Shown: positions 34,656 through 43,538 of the stretch, one piece after another
Numbering within the stretch: the stretch's first letter is position 1
How the letters are laid out: every line of letters starts with the position of its first letter
Origin: Amycolatopsis sp. WQ 127309
GTDB taxonomy: Bacteria > Actinomycetota > Actinomycetes > Mycobacteriales > Pseudonocardiaceae
Length of the DNA: 64,000 bases
Assembly (NCBI RefSeq): GCF_023023025.1
Contig: NZ_CP095481.1
Span: 9,127,001 to 9,191,000 of the forward strand
Reading direction: 5' to 3'
Notes under the pieces: model-generated
What the model saw: the letters and a program-made list of their open reading frames with translations, nothing else
What the model was told of the DNA's origin: nothing
The model's database searches: none
Made by a program: the position numbers and the translations under genes

Positions 34656-35522
34656 ATGACCACCCCGCCGATCGTCACGGGAGCCGACGGCTCGGCGGAG
34701 TCGCTCGACGCCGTCCGGTGGGCGGCGCGGGCGGCCCGGCTGCACGGCACGCCCCTGGAAATCCGGCACGCACTCGACTTCCCGGCCCTGCTCGCCGGCG
34801 GCGAAGTACCGCCGCCCGAGGAGATGCTGGACGCGCTGCGCGCCCGCGGCCGCCGCGCCCTGCGGACCGCGCGGGAGCTCGCGGCCGCGCAGGGCGTGCC
34901 GGACGCGGTCACCCGGCTCGACCCCGACCGCGCCGCACAAGCCTTGATCGAGGTGTCGTGGACCGCCGCGTTGCTGGTGGTCGGCGCGTCCGGACGCGGC
35001 CGGTGCGCCGGGCCACTCGCCGGATCGGTCGCCGCGGCGGTCGGCACCCACGGGCACTGCGACACGGTGGTGGTCCGCGGCGACCGGTGGGACGAGCCGG
35101 GCAGCGGCGGCCCGGTCGTCACGGGCATCGACGGCGGCAACGCCGGGACGGCCGTCCTCGCGACGGCGCTGGCCGAAGCCCGGGCCCGGCAGGTGCCGCT
35201 GGTGGTGCTGCACGCGTGGGCCGACGAGCCACCCGCGGAGCCGGCCGCCGAAGCCGTCGTCGAAGCGGGCCGCCGGGTGCTGGCGGCGCAGGTCCGGCCC
35301 GGCGACGTCGAGGACGTCGAGGTGGAACAGGTGGTGGTCCCGGCGCACCCGCGGCGCGAGCTGGTCGAGCGCAGCGCGACGGCCCAGCTGGTCGTGCTGG
35401 GCGACCGCGGGCGCGGCGGCTTCCCGGGGCTGCTGCTGGGCTCGACGGCCCAGGCGCTGCTGCACCACGCGGGCTGCCCGGTCCGCGTGGTCCGCACGGC
35501 GCGACCGCCGGTCCGGCCGTAG
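34656..35522 (+). CDS. Universal stress protein, tandem UspA domains
   Basis: 288 aa from the ATG at 34656 with AGGAG upstream. Two UspA domains: about 4-140 and 150-283. Both end in an intact ATP-binding G-x2-G-x9-G-[ST] motif (GASGRGRCAGPLAGS and GDRGRGGFPGLLLGS). So both halves should bind ATP, as in the DosR-regulon proteins of mycobacteria. The neighbours give no clue to the stress signal. Confidence 0.93.
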   Translation: MTTPPIVTGADGSAESLDAVRWAARAARLHGTPLEIRHALDFPALLAGGEVPPPEEMLDALRARGRRALRTARELAAAQGVPDAVTRLDPDRAAQALIEVSWTAALLVVGASGRGRCAGPLAGSVAAAVGTHGHCDTVVVRGDRWDEPGSGGPVVTGIDGGNAGTAVLATALAEARARQVPLVVLHAWADEPPAEPAAEAVVEAGRRVLAAQVRPGDVEDVEVEQVVVPAHPRRELVERSATAQLVVLGDRGRGGFPGLLLGSTAQALLHHAGCPVRVVRTARPPVRP

Positions 35523-35531
35523 CTTGGGCAG

Positions 35532-36467
35532 GTGATCGCTCCTCTCGCCGACCTGACCGACGTCGTCCTCGACCGGACGGCGGCCGGCTACACCCGGTTC
35601 GGCTACCTGCTGCGCCGGCCGCACTGGCGGCCCGGCGACCCCGCACCCGGTGCGATGCAAGGGAAGTCAGCCCTGGTGACCGGCGCGGGCTCCGGGCTGG
35701 GCCAGGCGTGCGCGACCGAGCTGGCCCGGCTCGGCGCGTCCGTGGTCATGCTCGTGCGCGACCTCGACCGCGGTGCCCCCGCGCGCGACGACGTCCTCGC
35801 CCAGGTGCCCGGCGCGGACGTCCGGCTCGCGCACTGCGACCTGTCGAGCCTGGCCTCCGTCCGCGCCTGCGCCGCCGAACACCCGCGCGCCGACGTCCTG
35901 GTCCACAACGCGGGCACGCTCCCGCGCGAGCGCTCGGAGACCGAGGACGGGCACGAACTCACCCTCGCCACCCACGTCCTCGGCCCGCTGCTGCTCACCG
36001 AGCTGCTGCGCCCGGCGCTGCGGGACGGCCGGGTGATCTTCATGTCGTCGGGTGGGATGTACACGCAGCCGCTCGCCGCGGACGACCCCGAGTACCGCGC
36101 CGGCACCTACCGCGGCGCGGTCGCCTACGCCCGCACGAAACGGATGCAGGTCGAGCTGACGCCGCTGCTGGCGCGGCGCTGGGACCTGGCCGTGCACAGC
36201 TGTCACCCGGGCTGGGCCGACACCCCCGGCCTGACCGGGTCGCTCCCGCTGTTCCGGCGCGTCACGCGGCCGTTCCTGCGCACGGCCGCGCAGGGCGCCG
36301 ACACCGCCGTCTGGCTCGCCGCGACCGAGCCGGCCCCGGACGCGGGCCGCTTCTGGCACGACCGCCGCCCGCGTCCGGAGCACCTGTTCCCCCACACCCG
36401 CCCCGACGACGCACGAGTGCGGAAGCTGCTGGCCTACTGCCTCGAAGCCACCGGCCTCGACGGGTAG
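35532..36467 (+). CDS. Short-chain dehydrogenase/reductase (retinol-dehydrogenase-like)
   Basis: 311 aa from the GTG at 35532, 9 bp after the stress-protein gene. It has a 40-residue N-terminal extension, then the SDR cofactor motif TGAGSGLGQACATEL, NNAG equivalent VHNAGTLPRE, Ser in MSSGGMYT and catalytic Y-x3-K in YARTKRMQVEL. The C-terminal part (CHPGWADTPGL) is that of the WW-oxidoreductase/retinol-dehydrogenase-like SDRs (DHRS12 type). The substrate is probably lipid-like but not known. Confidence 0.92.
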   Translation: MIAPLADLTDVVLDRTAAGYTRFGYLLRRPHWRPGDPAPGAMQGKSALVTGAGSGLGQACATELARLGASVVMLVRDLDRGAPARDDVLAQVPGADVRLAHCDLSSLASVRACAAEHPRADVLVHNAGTLPRERSETEDGHELTLATHVLGPLLLTELLRPALRDGRVIFMSSGGMYTQPLAADDPEYRAGTYRGAVAYARTKRMQVELTPLLARRWDLAVHSCHPGWADTPGLTGSLPLFRRVTRPFLRTAAQGADTAVWLAATEPAPDAGRFWHDRRPRPEHLFPHTRPDDARVRKLLAYCLEATGLDG

Positions 36468-36612
36468 GTTCGTCCCGGCCGTCGTCTTGAAGTCGAAGCT
36501 GGAGTGCCAGGTCGCGCTCTTCACGTCGAGCACGGCGGCGGGTGCCTCATCGAATTCCCTCCTGTGTGGTGATTCCCGCTGTTCGGCGGGACGTGGCCGA
36601 GCTTCACAGCGC

Positions 36613-36656
36613 CCATCGACAGTCCATCGACAATCCGCCGACAGCCCGTCGACGAC
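36613..36656 (+). promoter_or_regulatory. Four tandem 11-bp SARP-type boxes
   Basis: Four direct repeats with exact 11-bp spacing: heptamers TCGACAG (36616), TCGACAA (36627), CCGACAG (36638) and TCGACGA (36649), each preceded by CC[AG][TC]-like bases. SARP regulators bind such heptamers on one helix face. The array is 86 bp upstream of a gene whose product has a SARP-type DNA-binding domain, so autoregulation is likely. Confidence 0.7.
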
Positions 36657-36705
36657 GACCTGGCGCCTGCGACGTATCCCGCGCGCCGCGTCCTGCTCCT
36701 GTAGA

Positions 36706-36731
36706 CCAAGCGCGGACGCGTCCGTGCTTGG
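36706..36731. promoter_or_regulatory. 26-bp near-perfect palindrome in the leader of the BTAD regulator
   Basis: Arms CCAAGCGCGGACG and CGTCCGTGCTTGG match at 12 of 13 positions with no loop. The right end runs into the GGAGGGG ribosome site of the gene at 36742. It may be an operator for another protein, or a leader stem that hides the ribosome site. Confidence 0.5.
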
Positions 36732-36741
36732 AGGGGCGGGA

Positions 36742-38871
36742 ATGAGCACGCGTGGGGTGGATCTCGGGGTCCTGGGGCCGTTCGAGGCCGGGATAGGCGG
36801 GGAACCGGTGGACGTCGGCGGGCCGCGGCTGCGCACGCTGCTGGCCGTGCTGGCCGCGGACGCCGGCCGGGTCGTCAGCGTCGGTGCGCTCGGGCGGGCG
36901 CTGTGGGGTGACCGGCCGCCCGACCAGGTCGACCGGACCGTGCGGACCTACCTTTCGCGGCTGCGCCGGACCTTCGCGCCGCCACTGCTCCTGACGAGGC
37001 CACCGGGGTACGTCCTGCACGTGGCCCCGCAGGCCATCGACGCGGTGCGCTTCGAGCAGCTCGCCGGGGAGGGCAGGCGGGCGCTCGCCGCTGGCGACCA
37101 CGGCACCGCCCGCACGCAGCTGACCACCGCGCTCGACCTGTGGCGCGGAGCCGCGTACGGCGAGTTCGACGGCGTCGAAGTGCTGGCCGCCGAGGGGGTG
37201 CGGCTGGAGCGGGTGCGGCACAACACCGTGCAGGACCGGATCGACGCCGACCTGGCCGCGGGCGAGGACACCGGGCTGATCGGCGAGCTCGAGGTGCTGA
37301 CCGCCGCGTTCCCCGGCCACGAACGGCTCTGGGGGCAGCTGATGACCGCCCTCTACCGGGCCGGGCGCCAGGGCGACGCCCTGGAGGTCTTCCGCCGCGC
37401 GCGCCACGACCTCGTCAGCGCGTCCGGCCTGGAGCCGTCACCCGTCCTCACCGAGGTGCACCGGCGTGTCCTCGCCCACGACCCGGGCCTGCTCGCGGTG
37501 CGGCCGCGGGAGGTGATCACCGTCCCGGACGCCGGCTCGCTCGGCGCCGGGGAGCACGCGCTGCTCGAAGAAGGCGACCTGCGGACGAGCCGGACGCACT
37601 TCGAGGACGCCTACCGCCGGGCCGAGCTCGACGGCGACGTCGACGCGCTCGGGCGTGCCGTGCTCGGGCTGGGCGGGGTGTGGGTGCACGAGCACCGGAC
37701 GTCGGCCGCGTCGACGACGCTGCTGACCCGGCTGCGGCAGGTGCTGGACCGCGTCGACCCGGCGTCGCGGCTGGGCCTGCGGCTGCGGATCCGGCTGGCC
37801 GGCGAACAGGACTACGAGGACGGCGCGCACGAGCGGATCCTCGCCCTCGCCGCGGAAACCCGGGCGGGCGGCGATCCCGTCGCGCACGCCGAGGCCCTGA
37901 GCCTGGCCCACCACTGCCTGCTCGGCCCGGACCACGTCGCGCTGCGCCAGACGCTCGCCACCGAGCTGATCGGCGTCAGCGGGCCGTCCGGGCGGCGCAC
38001 CGACCTGGTCATGGGCGTGGTGTGGGACACCGTCGACCGGTTCCTGGCCGCGGACCCGCACGCCGAACGGCGCCTCGGCGAGCTCGAAGACCTCCTGGCC
38101 GCGCGGAAGCACCTGGCGGCCGGGTTCGTGGCCGCGTCGCTGAAGGTCATGCTGGCGATCCGGGCCGGCCGGTTCGCCGAGGCCGAAGCCGGCGCGCAGG
38201 CCTGCGCCGAGCTCGGGCAGGTGGCCGGCGACCCCGACGCGCTCGGCTGGTACGGCGCGCAGCTGGTCGCGATCCGCTGGTTCCAGGGCCGGCTGGCGGA
38301 GCTGGTGCCGGTGCTGGACCGGCTGATGCACTCCCCCACGCTCAGCCCGATCGACAACTCGTACTACGCGGCGCTGGCCGTGGCCGCCGCGTACGCGGGC
38401 GACCGCCGGACGGCGGTGGGCGCACTGGCCCGGCTGTCCGGCGACGACCTGGGCGCGCTGCCCCGCTCCAGCACCTGGCTGCTTTCCCTGTGCGGCGTGG
38501 CGGAAACGGCGTACCTGGTGGACGACGCCGAGACGGCGGCGCGGGTCTACGACCTGCTCCGCCCGTTCGGGCACCTGCCGGTGATGGCGAGCCTCGCGGT
38601 CGCCTGCTTCGGCTCGGCCCACTCCCCGCTGGGCACCGCGGCGCTGGCCATGGGGGACGCCGACCTGGCCGTAACGCACCTGCGTGCGGCGGTCCGCCAC
38701 AACCTCGCCCTGGCCCACTGGCCCGCGGTGGTCTTCTCCCGCCGCCGGCACGCGGAGGCCCTGACCCGCCGCGGCTGCCCGGGCGACGCGGCAGCCGCCG
38801 ACCGCGAACTGGCCGCGGCCGAGGAGGAAGCCCGGGCCCTGGACGAACAGCTCACCTCGCCATGCCGGTGA
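36742..38871 (+). CDS. AfsR/SARP-type transcriptional regulator (BTAD, no NB-ARC)
   Basis: 709 aa from the ATG at 36742 with GGAGGGG upstream; the longer frame to 36487 runs through the operators and is rejected. Residues about 5-95 are an OmpR-like winged helix (LGVLGPFEAGIGGEPVDVGGPRLRTLLAVLA), about 100-245 the bacterial transcriptional activation domain (FEQLAGEGRRALAAGDHGTA). From about 270 there are TPR-like helical repeats to the C-terminus. There is no P-loop NTPase. Such proteins activate secondary-metabolism or stress genes. Four SARP boxes lie upstream. No obvious target cluster is adjacent. The end overlaps the convergent DoxX gene by 20 bp. Confidence 0.9.
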   Translation: MSTRGVDLGVLGPFEAGIGGEPVDVGGPRLRTLLAVLAADAGRVVSVGALGRALWGDRPPDQVDRTVRTYLSRLRRTFAPPLLLTRPPGYVLHVAPQAIDAVRFEQLAGEGRRALAAGDHGTARTQLTTALDLWRGAAYGEFDGVEVLAAEGVRLERVRHNTVQDRIDADLAAGEDTGLIGELEVLTAAFPGHERLWGQLMTALYRAGRQGDALEVFRRARHDLVSASGLEPSPVLTEVHRRVLAHDPGLLAVRPREVITVPDAGSLGAGEHALLEEGDLRTSRTHFEDAYRRAELDGDVDALGRAVLGLGGVWVHEHRTSAASTTLLTRLRQVLDRVDPASRLGLRLRIRLAGEQDYEDGAHERILALAAETRAGGDPVAHAEALSLAHHCLLGPDHVALRQTLATELIGVSGPSGRRTDLVMGVVWDTVDRFLAADPHAERRLGELEDLLAARKHLAAGFVAASLKVMLAIRAGRFAEAEAGAQACAELGQVAGDPDALGWYGAQLVAIRWFQGRLAELVPVLDRLMHSPTLSPIDNSYYAALAVAAAYAGDRRTAVGALARLSGDDLGALPRSSTWLLSLCGVAETAYLVDDAETAARVYDLLRPFGHLPVMASLAVACFGSAHSPLGTAALAMGDADLAVTHLRAAVRHNLALAHWPAVVFSRRRHAEALTRRGCPGDAAAADRELAAAEEEARALDEQLTSPCR

Positions 38872-39202
38872 CCAGCGACGCGACCGCCAACACCAGGTAG
38901 GCACCCGGCGCGCCGAGGGTGCTCACGGCGTGGGCTCGGACATGCGCCCCGATCGCGCCGACGAAGAACAGCACCAAGCCGATCGCCGCGGCCGTGCCCA
39001 CTGCCGGGAACCCGGCCAGGCCCGCGGCGAGCCCGGCCGCGCCGGCCAGCTTCAGGATCCCCAGTGCCGGTACCCAGCCGACCGGGACGTCGACCGCGGC
39101 GGAGCTGGCCAGCACGAAACGCGCGCGGAGCACGTCGGCGACGCCCATTCCGGCGTTCGCGGCGATGGTCGCGAGGGTGATGACGAGATGAAGGGTGGTC
39201 AT
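38852..39202 (-). CDS. DoxX-like membrane protein
   Basis: 116 aa from the ATG at 39202 with AAGGA upstream. Four hydrophobic helices: LHLVITLATIAANAGMGVAD, VGWVPALGILKLAGAAGLAAG, VGTAAAIGLVLFFVGAIGAHV and PGAYLVLAVASLVTG. The middle KLAGAAGL pattern is typical of DoxX/DoxD-like proteins, small quinol-linked or unknown membrane proteins. It is convergent with the BTAD regulator (20-bp overlap). Confidence 0.85.
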   Translation of the reverse strand: MTTLHLVITLATIAANAGMGVADVLRARFVLASSAAVDVPVGWVPALGILKLAGAAGLAAGLAGFPAVGTAAAIGLVLFFVGAIGAHVRAHAVSTLGAPGAYLVLAVASLVTGMAR

Positions 39203-39266
39203 CGGCGGAGTCCTTGCCTGGGCAGCGGTTACGCCCCCACGACGGCCGGGCCGCGCCGAAGGTGAC

Positions 39267-39656
39267 TCACCGCTCGGCGGCCTGTGCGATCTCCCGGTCG
39301 CCGTTCGCCCAGGGGCCCTCCAGCCGGAACAGCGAACTCAGCGCCGCGAGATCGAGCGCCCGCCGCACCACGCTCGAAGGCCGGACCACCAGCTCGATCC
39401 CGGCGTCGGCGCACCGGGTCCGCAGCCGGGAGAACGTCGCCATCCCCGTCACTCCGCAGAACCCCACGCCGGTCAGGTCGGCGACCAGCCGGTACGGCCC
39501 CTCGGCCACGGCCCGCTCCAGCTCGGCTTCGAGCATCGGCCGGGTGGACATGTCGACCTCACCCGTCACGGTGACGCGCAGGACCCCGGGCGCGCGCCCG
39601 GACCTCGCCACGGTCAGCATCAGGCCCGTCGGGTCTGGGGCGGGCGTCTCGGTCAA
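39267..39656 (-). CDS. STAS-domain protein lacking the phosphorylatable Ser
   Basis: 129 aa from the TTG at 39656, which has GGAGGGAG about 8 bp upstream; an internal ATG at 39620 is the alternative. It has a STAS fold (LRVTVTGEVDMSTRPMLEAELERAV, YRLVADLTGVGFCGVTGMATF). The usual D-S-[ST]-G reads G-V-T-G here, so the phosphate-accepting Ser is Val, with Thr next to it. It may be insensitive to the anti-sigma kinase or use the Thr. It resembles the Streptomyces anti-sigma antagonists in overall pattern. Confidence 0.82.
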   Translation of the reverse strand: MTETPAPDPTGLMLTVARSGRAPGVLRVTVTGEVDMSTRPMLEAELERAVAEGPYRLVADLTGVGFCGVTGMATFSRLRTRCADAGIELVVRPSSVVRRALDLAALSSLFRLEGPWANGDREIAQAAER

Positions 39657-39759
39657 GGTGGGGCTCCCTCCGGCTGCGGATGATCACCGCCTACCCGGTC
39701 GCCGGGGGTCCGAAACCTCGAACCGGGCCGGCACACCCGGCCCGGACGCGCACCCGCCC

Positions 39760-41034
39760 TCACCGGTCCCCGGGCCGGTGTCCGGTCGCGCCGATTTCGT
39801 CGAGCAGGCCGCGGATCCCGACGGACTCGCCGGTGATCAGCGACCGGTTCGCGGCCAGCCCGGTGAGCAGGGCGCGCAGGCCGTCGTCGTGGTCGGCCGC
39901 GCAGCCGAGCGGGTCCGGGTCCGCGTCGCCGAGCAGTTCGGCGAGCATCCGTTCGTCGCCGCCGCCGTGGCCCTCCCCCAGCCGGACGTCGAGCACGACC
40001 TCGGGCGCCGCCCAGTGCCGCTGCACGGTCAGCCGTGCCCGGGCGGGCCGGTCCGCCGCGCCCGCGTGGACGTTCTCCCGGACGTCGAGTTCGAGCCGGC
40101 CCTCGCTGCCGGCGAACGCGACGCGGTAGCCCTCGCGCGGCGAGTAGGCGTGCAGGTGGTAGTTCAGCACCACGCCGTTGCGGTGGCGGACGAGCACCGA
40201 GAGGTCGTCCTCGATCGTGACGCCCGGGGAGAACACGTTGCGGTCGCGGAGATAACCGTCTTCGGCCTCGGCGTCCCGGTACAGCGCGCGCAGCCGGGGC
40301 GAGCGATCGAGGTCGAGGGCGAAGGGGTCGTCGCGCGCCGCCGGCTCGCCGGTGCCGCGGGCGTACCCGGTGGCGTGGCCGTGCCGTCGGCCGTTCTCCT
40401 CCCCGTAGAAGACGAGCCCGCCCAGCGCGAACACCGTCTCCGGGCCGCTGCCGAGCCACCAGTTGACCAGGTCGAAGTGGTGCCCGGACTTGTGCACGAG
40501 CAGCCCGCCGGAGCGGTCCTTGTCGCGGTGCCAGCGGCGGAAGTAGTCGGCGCCGTGCGCGGTGTCGAGCAACCAGCTGAACTCGACCGACCCGACTTCG
40601 CCGATCGCGCCCGCGGCGAGCAGCTCGCGCACCCGGCGGTGCACCGGGTTGTAGCGGTAGTTGAAGGCCACGCGCACCGACCGCCCGGTCACCCGCCGCG
40701 CCGCCAGGATGAGCCGGGCGCCGTCGACGTCGGTCGTCATGGGCTTCTCGGTGACGACGTCGCAGCCCCCGCCGAGCGCGCCCGCGACGTAGTGGGCGTG
40801 CGTGTGGTCCGGCGTGCACACCACGACGACGTCCACCCGCTCCTTGACGAGCATGACGGCGAAGTCGTCCGGCCGGTAGCACGGCACGGACGTGCCGAGC
40901 CAGCCGTTGTGGACGCGCATCCGCGTCTCGTTGCGGTCGCAGAACGCGACCAGCTCCGCTCGGGGTGAGTTCGCGAGGGCCCGGGCGAACAGCTCGGCGC
41001 GCGAGCCGAGTCCGACGATCGCGTACCGCGTCAT
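39760..41034 (-). CDS. Gfo/Idh/MocA-family oxidoreductase
   Basis: 424 aa from the ATG at 41034, overlapping the upstream stop (ATGA). Rossmann motif TRYAIVGLGSRAELFARAL, then VVVVCTPDHTHAHYVAGAL and the conserved EKP (VTEKPMTTDVDGA). The C-terminal alpha/beta domain has GGLLVHKSGHHFDLVNWWLG, with the catalytic His pair. It should oxidise a sugar or cyclitol with NAD(P). It is the last gene of the ABC-transport operon and probably works on the imported sugar. Confidence 0.9.
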   Translation of the reverse strand: MTRYAIVGLGSRAELFARALANSPRAELVAFCDRNETRMRVHNGWLGTSVPCYRPDDFAVMLVKERVDVVVVCTPDHTHAHYVAGALGGGCDVVTEKPMTTDVDGARLILAARRVTGRSVRVAFNYRYNPVHRRVRELLAAGAIGEVGSVEFSWLLDTAHGADYFRRWHRDKDRSGGLLVHKSGHHFDLVNWWLGSGPETVFALGGLVFYGEENGRRHGHATGYARGTGEPAARDDPFALDLDRSPRLRALYRDAEAEDGYLRDRNVFSPGVTIEDDLSVLVRHRNGVVLNYHLHAYSPREGYRVAFAGSEGRLELDVRENVHAGAADRPARARLTVQRHWAAPEVVLDVRLGEGHGGGDERMLAELLGDADPDPLGCAADHDDGLRALLTGLAANRSLITGESVGIRGLLDEIGATGHRPGDR

Positions 41035-42110
41035 GCCGGGCACCCCCAGGGCAGGTCGAGTTCCGAGAACAGGGCGAGCCGGCCGGCCGCGTCGTCGACG
41101 GCGGCGTCGACACCCGCTACGACGAACCGGTCCCCGTCCCGCTCGGCGGACAGCGGACGCGGTTCGGGGGCGCCGCGCACGGCCTCGACGAACGCGGTGA
41201 AGGCGCGAGTCTCCGACAGCGGCGCGAGCAGCGGGACCCGGTCGCGGACGTGCCGGACGAGGTTGGTGAGCAGGTCCTCCGGCGGCCCCACCTCGATCGG
41301 CCGGTCGCCGAGGAGGACGCGATCGGTCTTGTAGTGCCAGCGGATCCGGCCCGCGGTCCCGTGGACGAGCACGTACGGGTCGTGGTCGGCTTCGGCGGCG
41401 AGGGTGGCCGCGACGACGACGTCCGGCGCGTTCGCGAAGCTCAGCCGGGCGCAGGCCGTGTCGTCGCACTCGATGTCGCGCGCCCGGTACAGCTCGACGG
41501 TGATGCCCGCCGGGTCGACGCCGGCGGTGCCGTTGAGCAGCAGCGCGGAGGCGACGGCGTGGGCGAACGGGTTGGTCAGCGCCCCGTCGCCGAGGTCGCG
41601 GCGGCCGGCCCACGCGGCCCGCCGGTAGTACTCGTCCCGCCGGATCCACGCCCCGGCCCCGCTGACGCCGGTGACCGCGCCGATCTCGCCGCGGGCGATC
41701 GCCGCGCGGATCACCGGGATCGCGGCGGACCCGAAGCTCTGGAACCCGGTCTGGACGGCCCGGCCCCGTCGCGCGAGTTCGTCGAAGGCGGCCAGGTCGA
41801 GCACCGGCGGCTTCTCGACGAGCACGTCGCAGCCGGCGTCGAGGGCGCGGCGTGCGAGCAGCAGGTGCGTGCGGGGCGGGGTGGCCACCACCGCGATCCC
41901 GGCGCCGGTGCGGGAGAGCAGCTCGGCGGGGTCGTAGGTGACGAGCGCGTCGTCCGGCAGCAGGTCGAGGGCTTCCGCCGGCGGATCCCGGACGTCGCAC
42001 GCGCCGGCGAGCACGATCTCGCCGCGGTCGTGCAGCTCCCGGGCCCGGCGCAGGTGGGTGAGGGCGTACCCGGCGGTGCCGAAGACGACCACGCTGGGCA
42101 GCTGGTTCAT
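41031..42110 (-). CDS. Gfo/Idh/MocA-family oxidoreductase
   Basis: 359 aa from the ATG at 42110, which overlaps the DUF624 stop. N-terminal Rossmann domain (SVVVFGTAGYALTHLRRA), VVATPPRTHLLLARRAL and EKPPVLDLAAFDEL. The C-terminal domain includes GDGALTNPFAHAVASALLL. It is only distantly related to its downstream neighbour. Two such enzymes in one transport operon suggest successive steps on one sugar or its keto form, as in inositol or scyllo-inositol pathways. Confidence 0.9.
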   Translation of the reverse strand: MNQLPSVVVFGTAGYALTHLRRARELHDRGEIVLAGACDVRDPPAEALDLLPDDALVTYDPAELLSRTGAGIAVVATPPRTHLLLARRALDAGCDVLVEKPPVLDLAAFDELARRGRAVQTGFQSFGSAAIPVIRAAIARGEIGAVTGVSGAGAWIRRDEYYRRAAWAGRRDLGDGALTNPFAHAVASALLLNGTAGVDPAGITVELYRARDIECDDTACARLSFANAPDVVVAATLAAEADHDPYVLVHGTAGRIRWHYKTDRVLLGDRPIEVGPPEDLLTNLVRHVRDRVPLLAPLSETRAFTAFVEAVRGAPEPRPLSAERDGDRFVVAGVDAAVDDAAGRLALFSELDLPWGCPA

Positions 42111-42682
42111 CGACGCGCGCCGGTCGCGACCGCGGCCAGGCCCAGCGGGCCCGCCACCACGAGGGCCAGCACCGGCAGCATCCACACCAGCACCGCCGAC
42201 AGCGCCACCGCCACCGCGACGAGCAGCGCTTTCCCCGGCGCCCCCACGGTCTCACGAGCGGCCGTCACCACCGCCCGGCGCCAGGTCGGCTCGGAGGACC
42301 CGACCACCGCGCACGTCCGCACCGCGACCACCACCCCTGCCGCGGCGAGGACGAACAACACCGGCCGGAGCACACCGGCACCCGGCATCGACGCCGCCAC
42401 TTCGAGGTCGACCGCGGCCAGCACGACGGCGGCACCACAAGCCACCGCGAACGCCACCCCACCACGAGCGGTGCGGCGGAAGTCCGCCCAGAACGTCGTC
42501 CACAGTGGACGTCCGATGCCGTGCCGGGCCCGGTCCAGGGCCCGGCACCCGGCGGCGAACGCGGGCGGCGCGGTCACGACCGGCACCGAAGCCAGCGCGA
42601 TCAGCAACCCCACCAGCAGGCAGTCGGCGAACTCGCCCAACCCGGTGCGCCAGTCCACCCGCCGCACGGCCGCTTTCGACAC
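42107..42682 (-). CDS. DUF624 (YesL-like) membrane protein
   Basis: 191 aa from the GTG at 42682, 4 bp after the permease stop. Hydrophobic segments: FADCLLVGLLIALASVPVVTAPPAFAAG, GGVAFAVACGAAVVLAAVDL, PVLFVLAAAGVVVAVRTC and ALLVAVAVALSAVLVWMLPVLALVVAG. YesL/DUF624 proteins are common in carbohydrate ABC-transporter operons, with an accessory but undefined role. The operon context here fits. Confidence 0.85.
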   Translation of the reverse strand: MSKAAVRRVDWRTGLGEFADCLLVGLLIALASVPVVTAPPAFAAGCRALDRARHGIGRPLWTTFWADFRRTARGGVAFAVACGAAVVLAAVDLEVAASMPGAGVLRPVLFVLAAAGVVVAVRTCAVVGSSEPTWRRAVVTAARETVGAPGKALLVAVAVALSAVLVWMLPVLALVVAGPLGLAAVATGARR

Positions 42683-42686
42683 GAGG

Positions 42687-43538
42687 TCATCCCTTCAAAC
42701 CGCTGGTGCTGACGCCTTCGACCAGCAGCCGCTGGAAGGCGAGGAAGAACAGCACGATCGGGACCAGCGCGAGCGCCGACATCGCGAACATCGCGCCGAA
42801 GTCGGACTGGCTGCTGGTGTCCACGAACAGCCGCAGGCCGAGCGGCACGGTGAACTTCTCCGTGTCGTTCAGGTACACCATCTGCGTGAAGAAGTCGTTC
42901 CACGTCCAGATGAACGTGAAGATCGACGTCGTGACCAGCGCCGGTTTCGACAGCGGCAGCACGACGTGCCAGAACGTCCGGTAGACGCTGCAGCCGTCGA
43001 TCGTCGCGGCCTCGTCGAGCTCACGCGGGATGCCGCGCATGAACTGGACGATGAGGAACACGAAGAACGCCTCGGTGGCCAGCAGCTTCGGCAGGATCAG
43101 CGGAACGAACGTGTTGACCAGCCCGGCCTGCTGGAAGATCACGTACTGCGGGATCAGGGTGACGTGGTAGGGCAGCATCAACGTCGTGATCATGAACGCG
43201 AACAGCGCGCCGCGGAACCGGAACCGCAGCCGGGCGAAGGCGAACGCGGCCAGTGCGCACGAGACGACGTTGGCCACCACCGAAAGCCCGGCGACGAGGA
43301 ACGAGTTGAGGAAGAACCGGCCGAAGCCGACGCCCGCCGCGCCTTCCCAGCCCTTCGAGTAGCCGTCGAAGACGAACCGGCTGGGCAGCAGCGCGAGCCG
43401 CGAGAGGATCTCGTCCGGTGGCTTGACCGACGCGAACGCCAGCCACGCCAGCGGGTACAGCACCACGGCCACCCCGCACAGGCACAGCACGTGCCAGCCG
43501 ATCGACCGCGCGGTGCGGGGCACCCGGAGCGCGGTCAC
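42687..43538 (-). CDS. Carbohydrate ABC transporter permease (MalG type)
   Basis: 283 aa from the GTG at 43538 overlapping the previous stop. Six membrane helices and the EAA loop (ELDEAATIDGCSVYRTFWHVVLPLSKPAL) that docks the ATPase. NSFLVAGLSVVANVVSCALAAFAFARL and WTWNDFF are typical MalG/CUT1 features. It pairs with the upstream MalF-type permease. No ATPase gene is in the operon, so a shared MsiK-type ATPase is expected. Confidence 0.93.
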   Translation of the reverse strand: MTALRVPRTARSIGWHVLCLCGVAVVLYPLAWLAFASVKPPDEILSRLALLPSRFVFDGYSKGWEGAAGVGFGRFFLNSFLVAGLSVVANVVSCALAAFAFARLRFRFRGALFAFMITTLMLPYHVTLIPQYVIFQQAGLVNTFVPLILPKLLATEAFFVFLIVQFMRGIPRELDEAATIDGCSVYRTFWHVVLPLSKPALVTTSIFTFIWTWNDFFTQMVYLNDTEKFTVPLGLRLFVDTSSQSDFGAMFAMSALALVPIVLFFLAFQRLLVEGVSTSGLKG

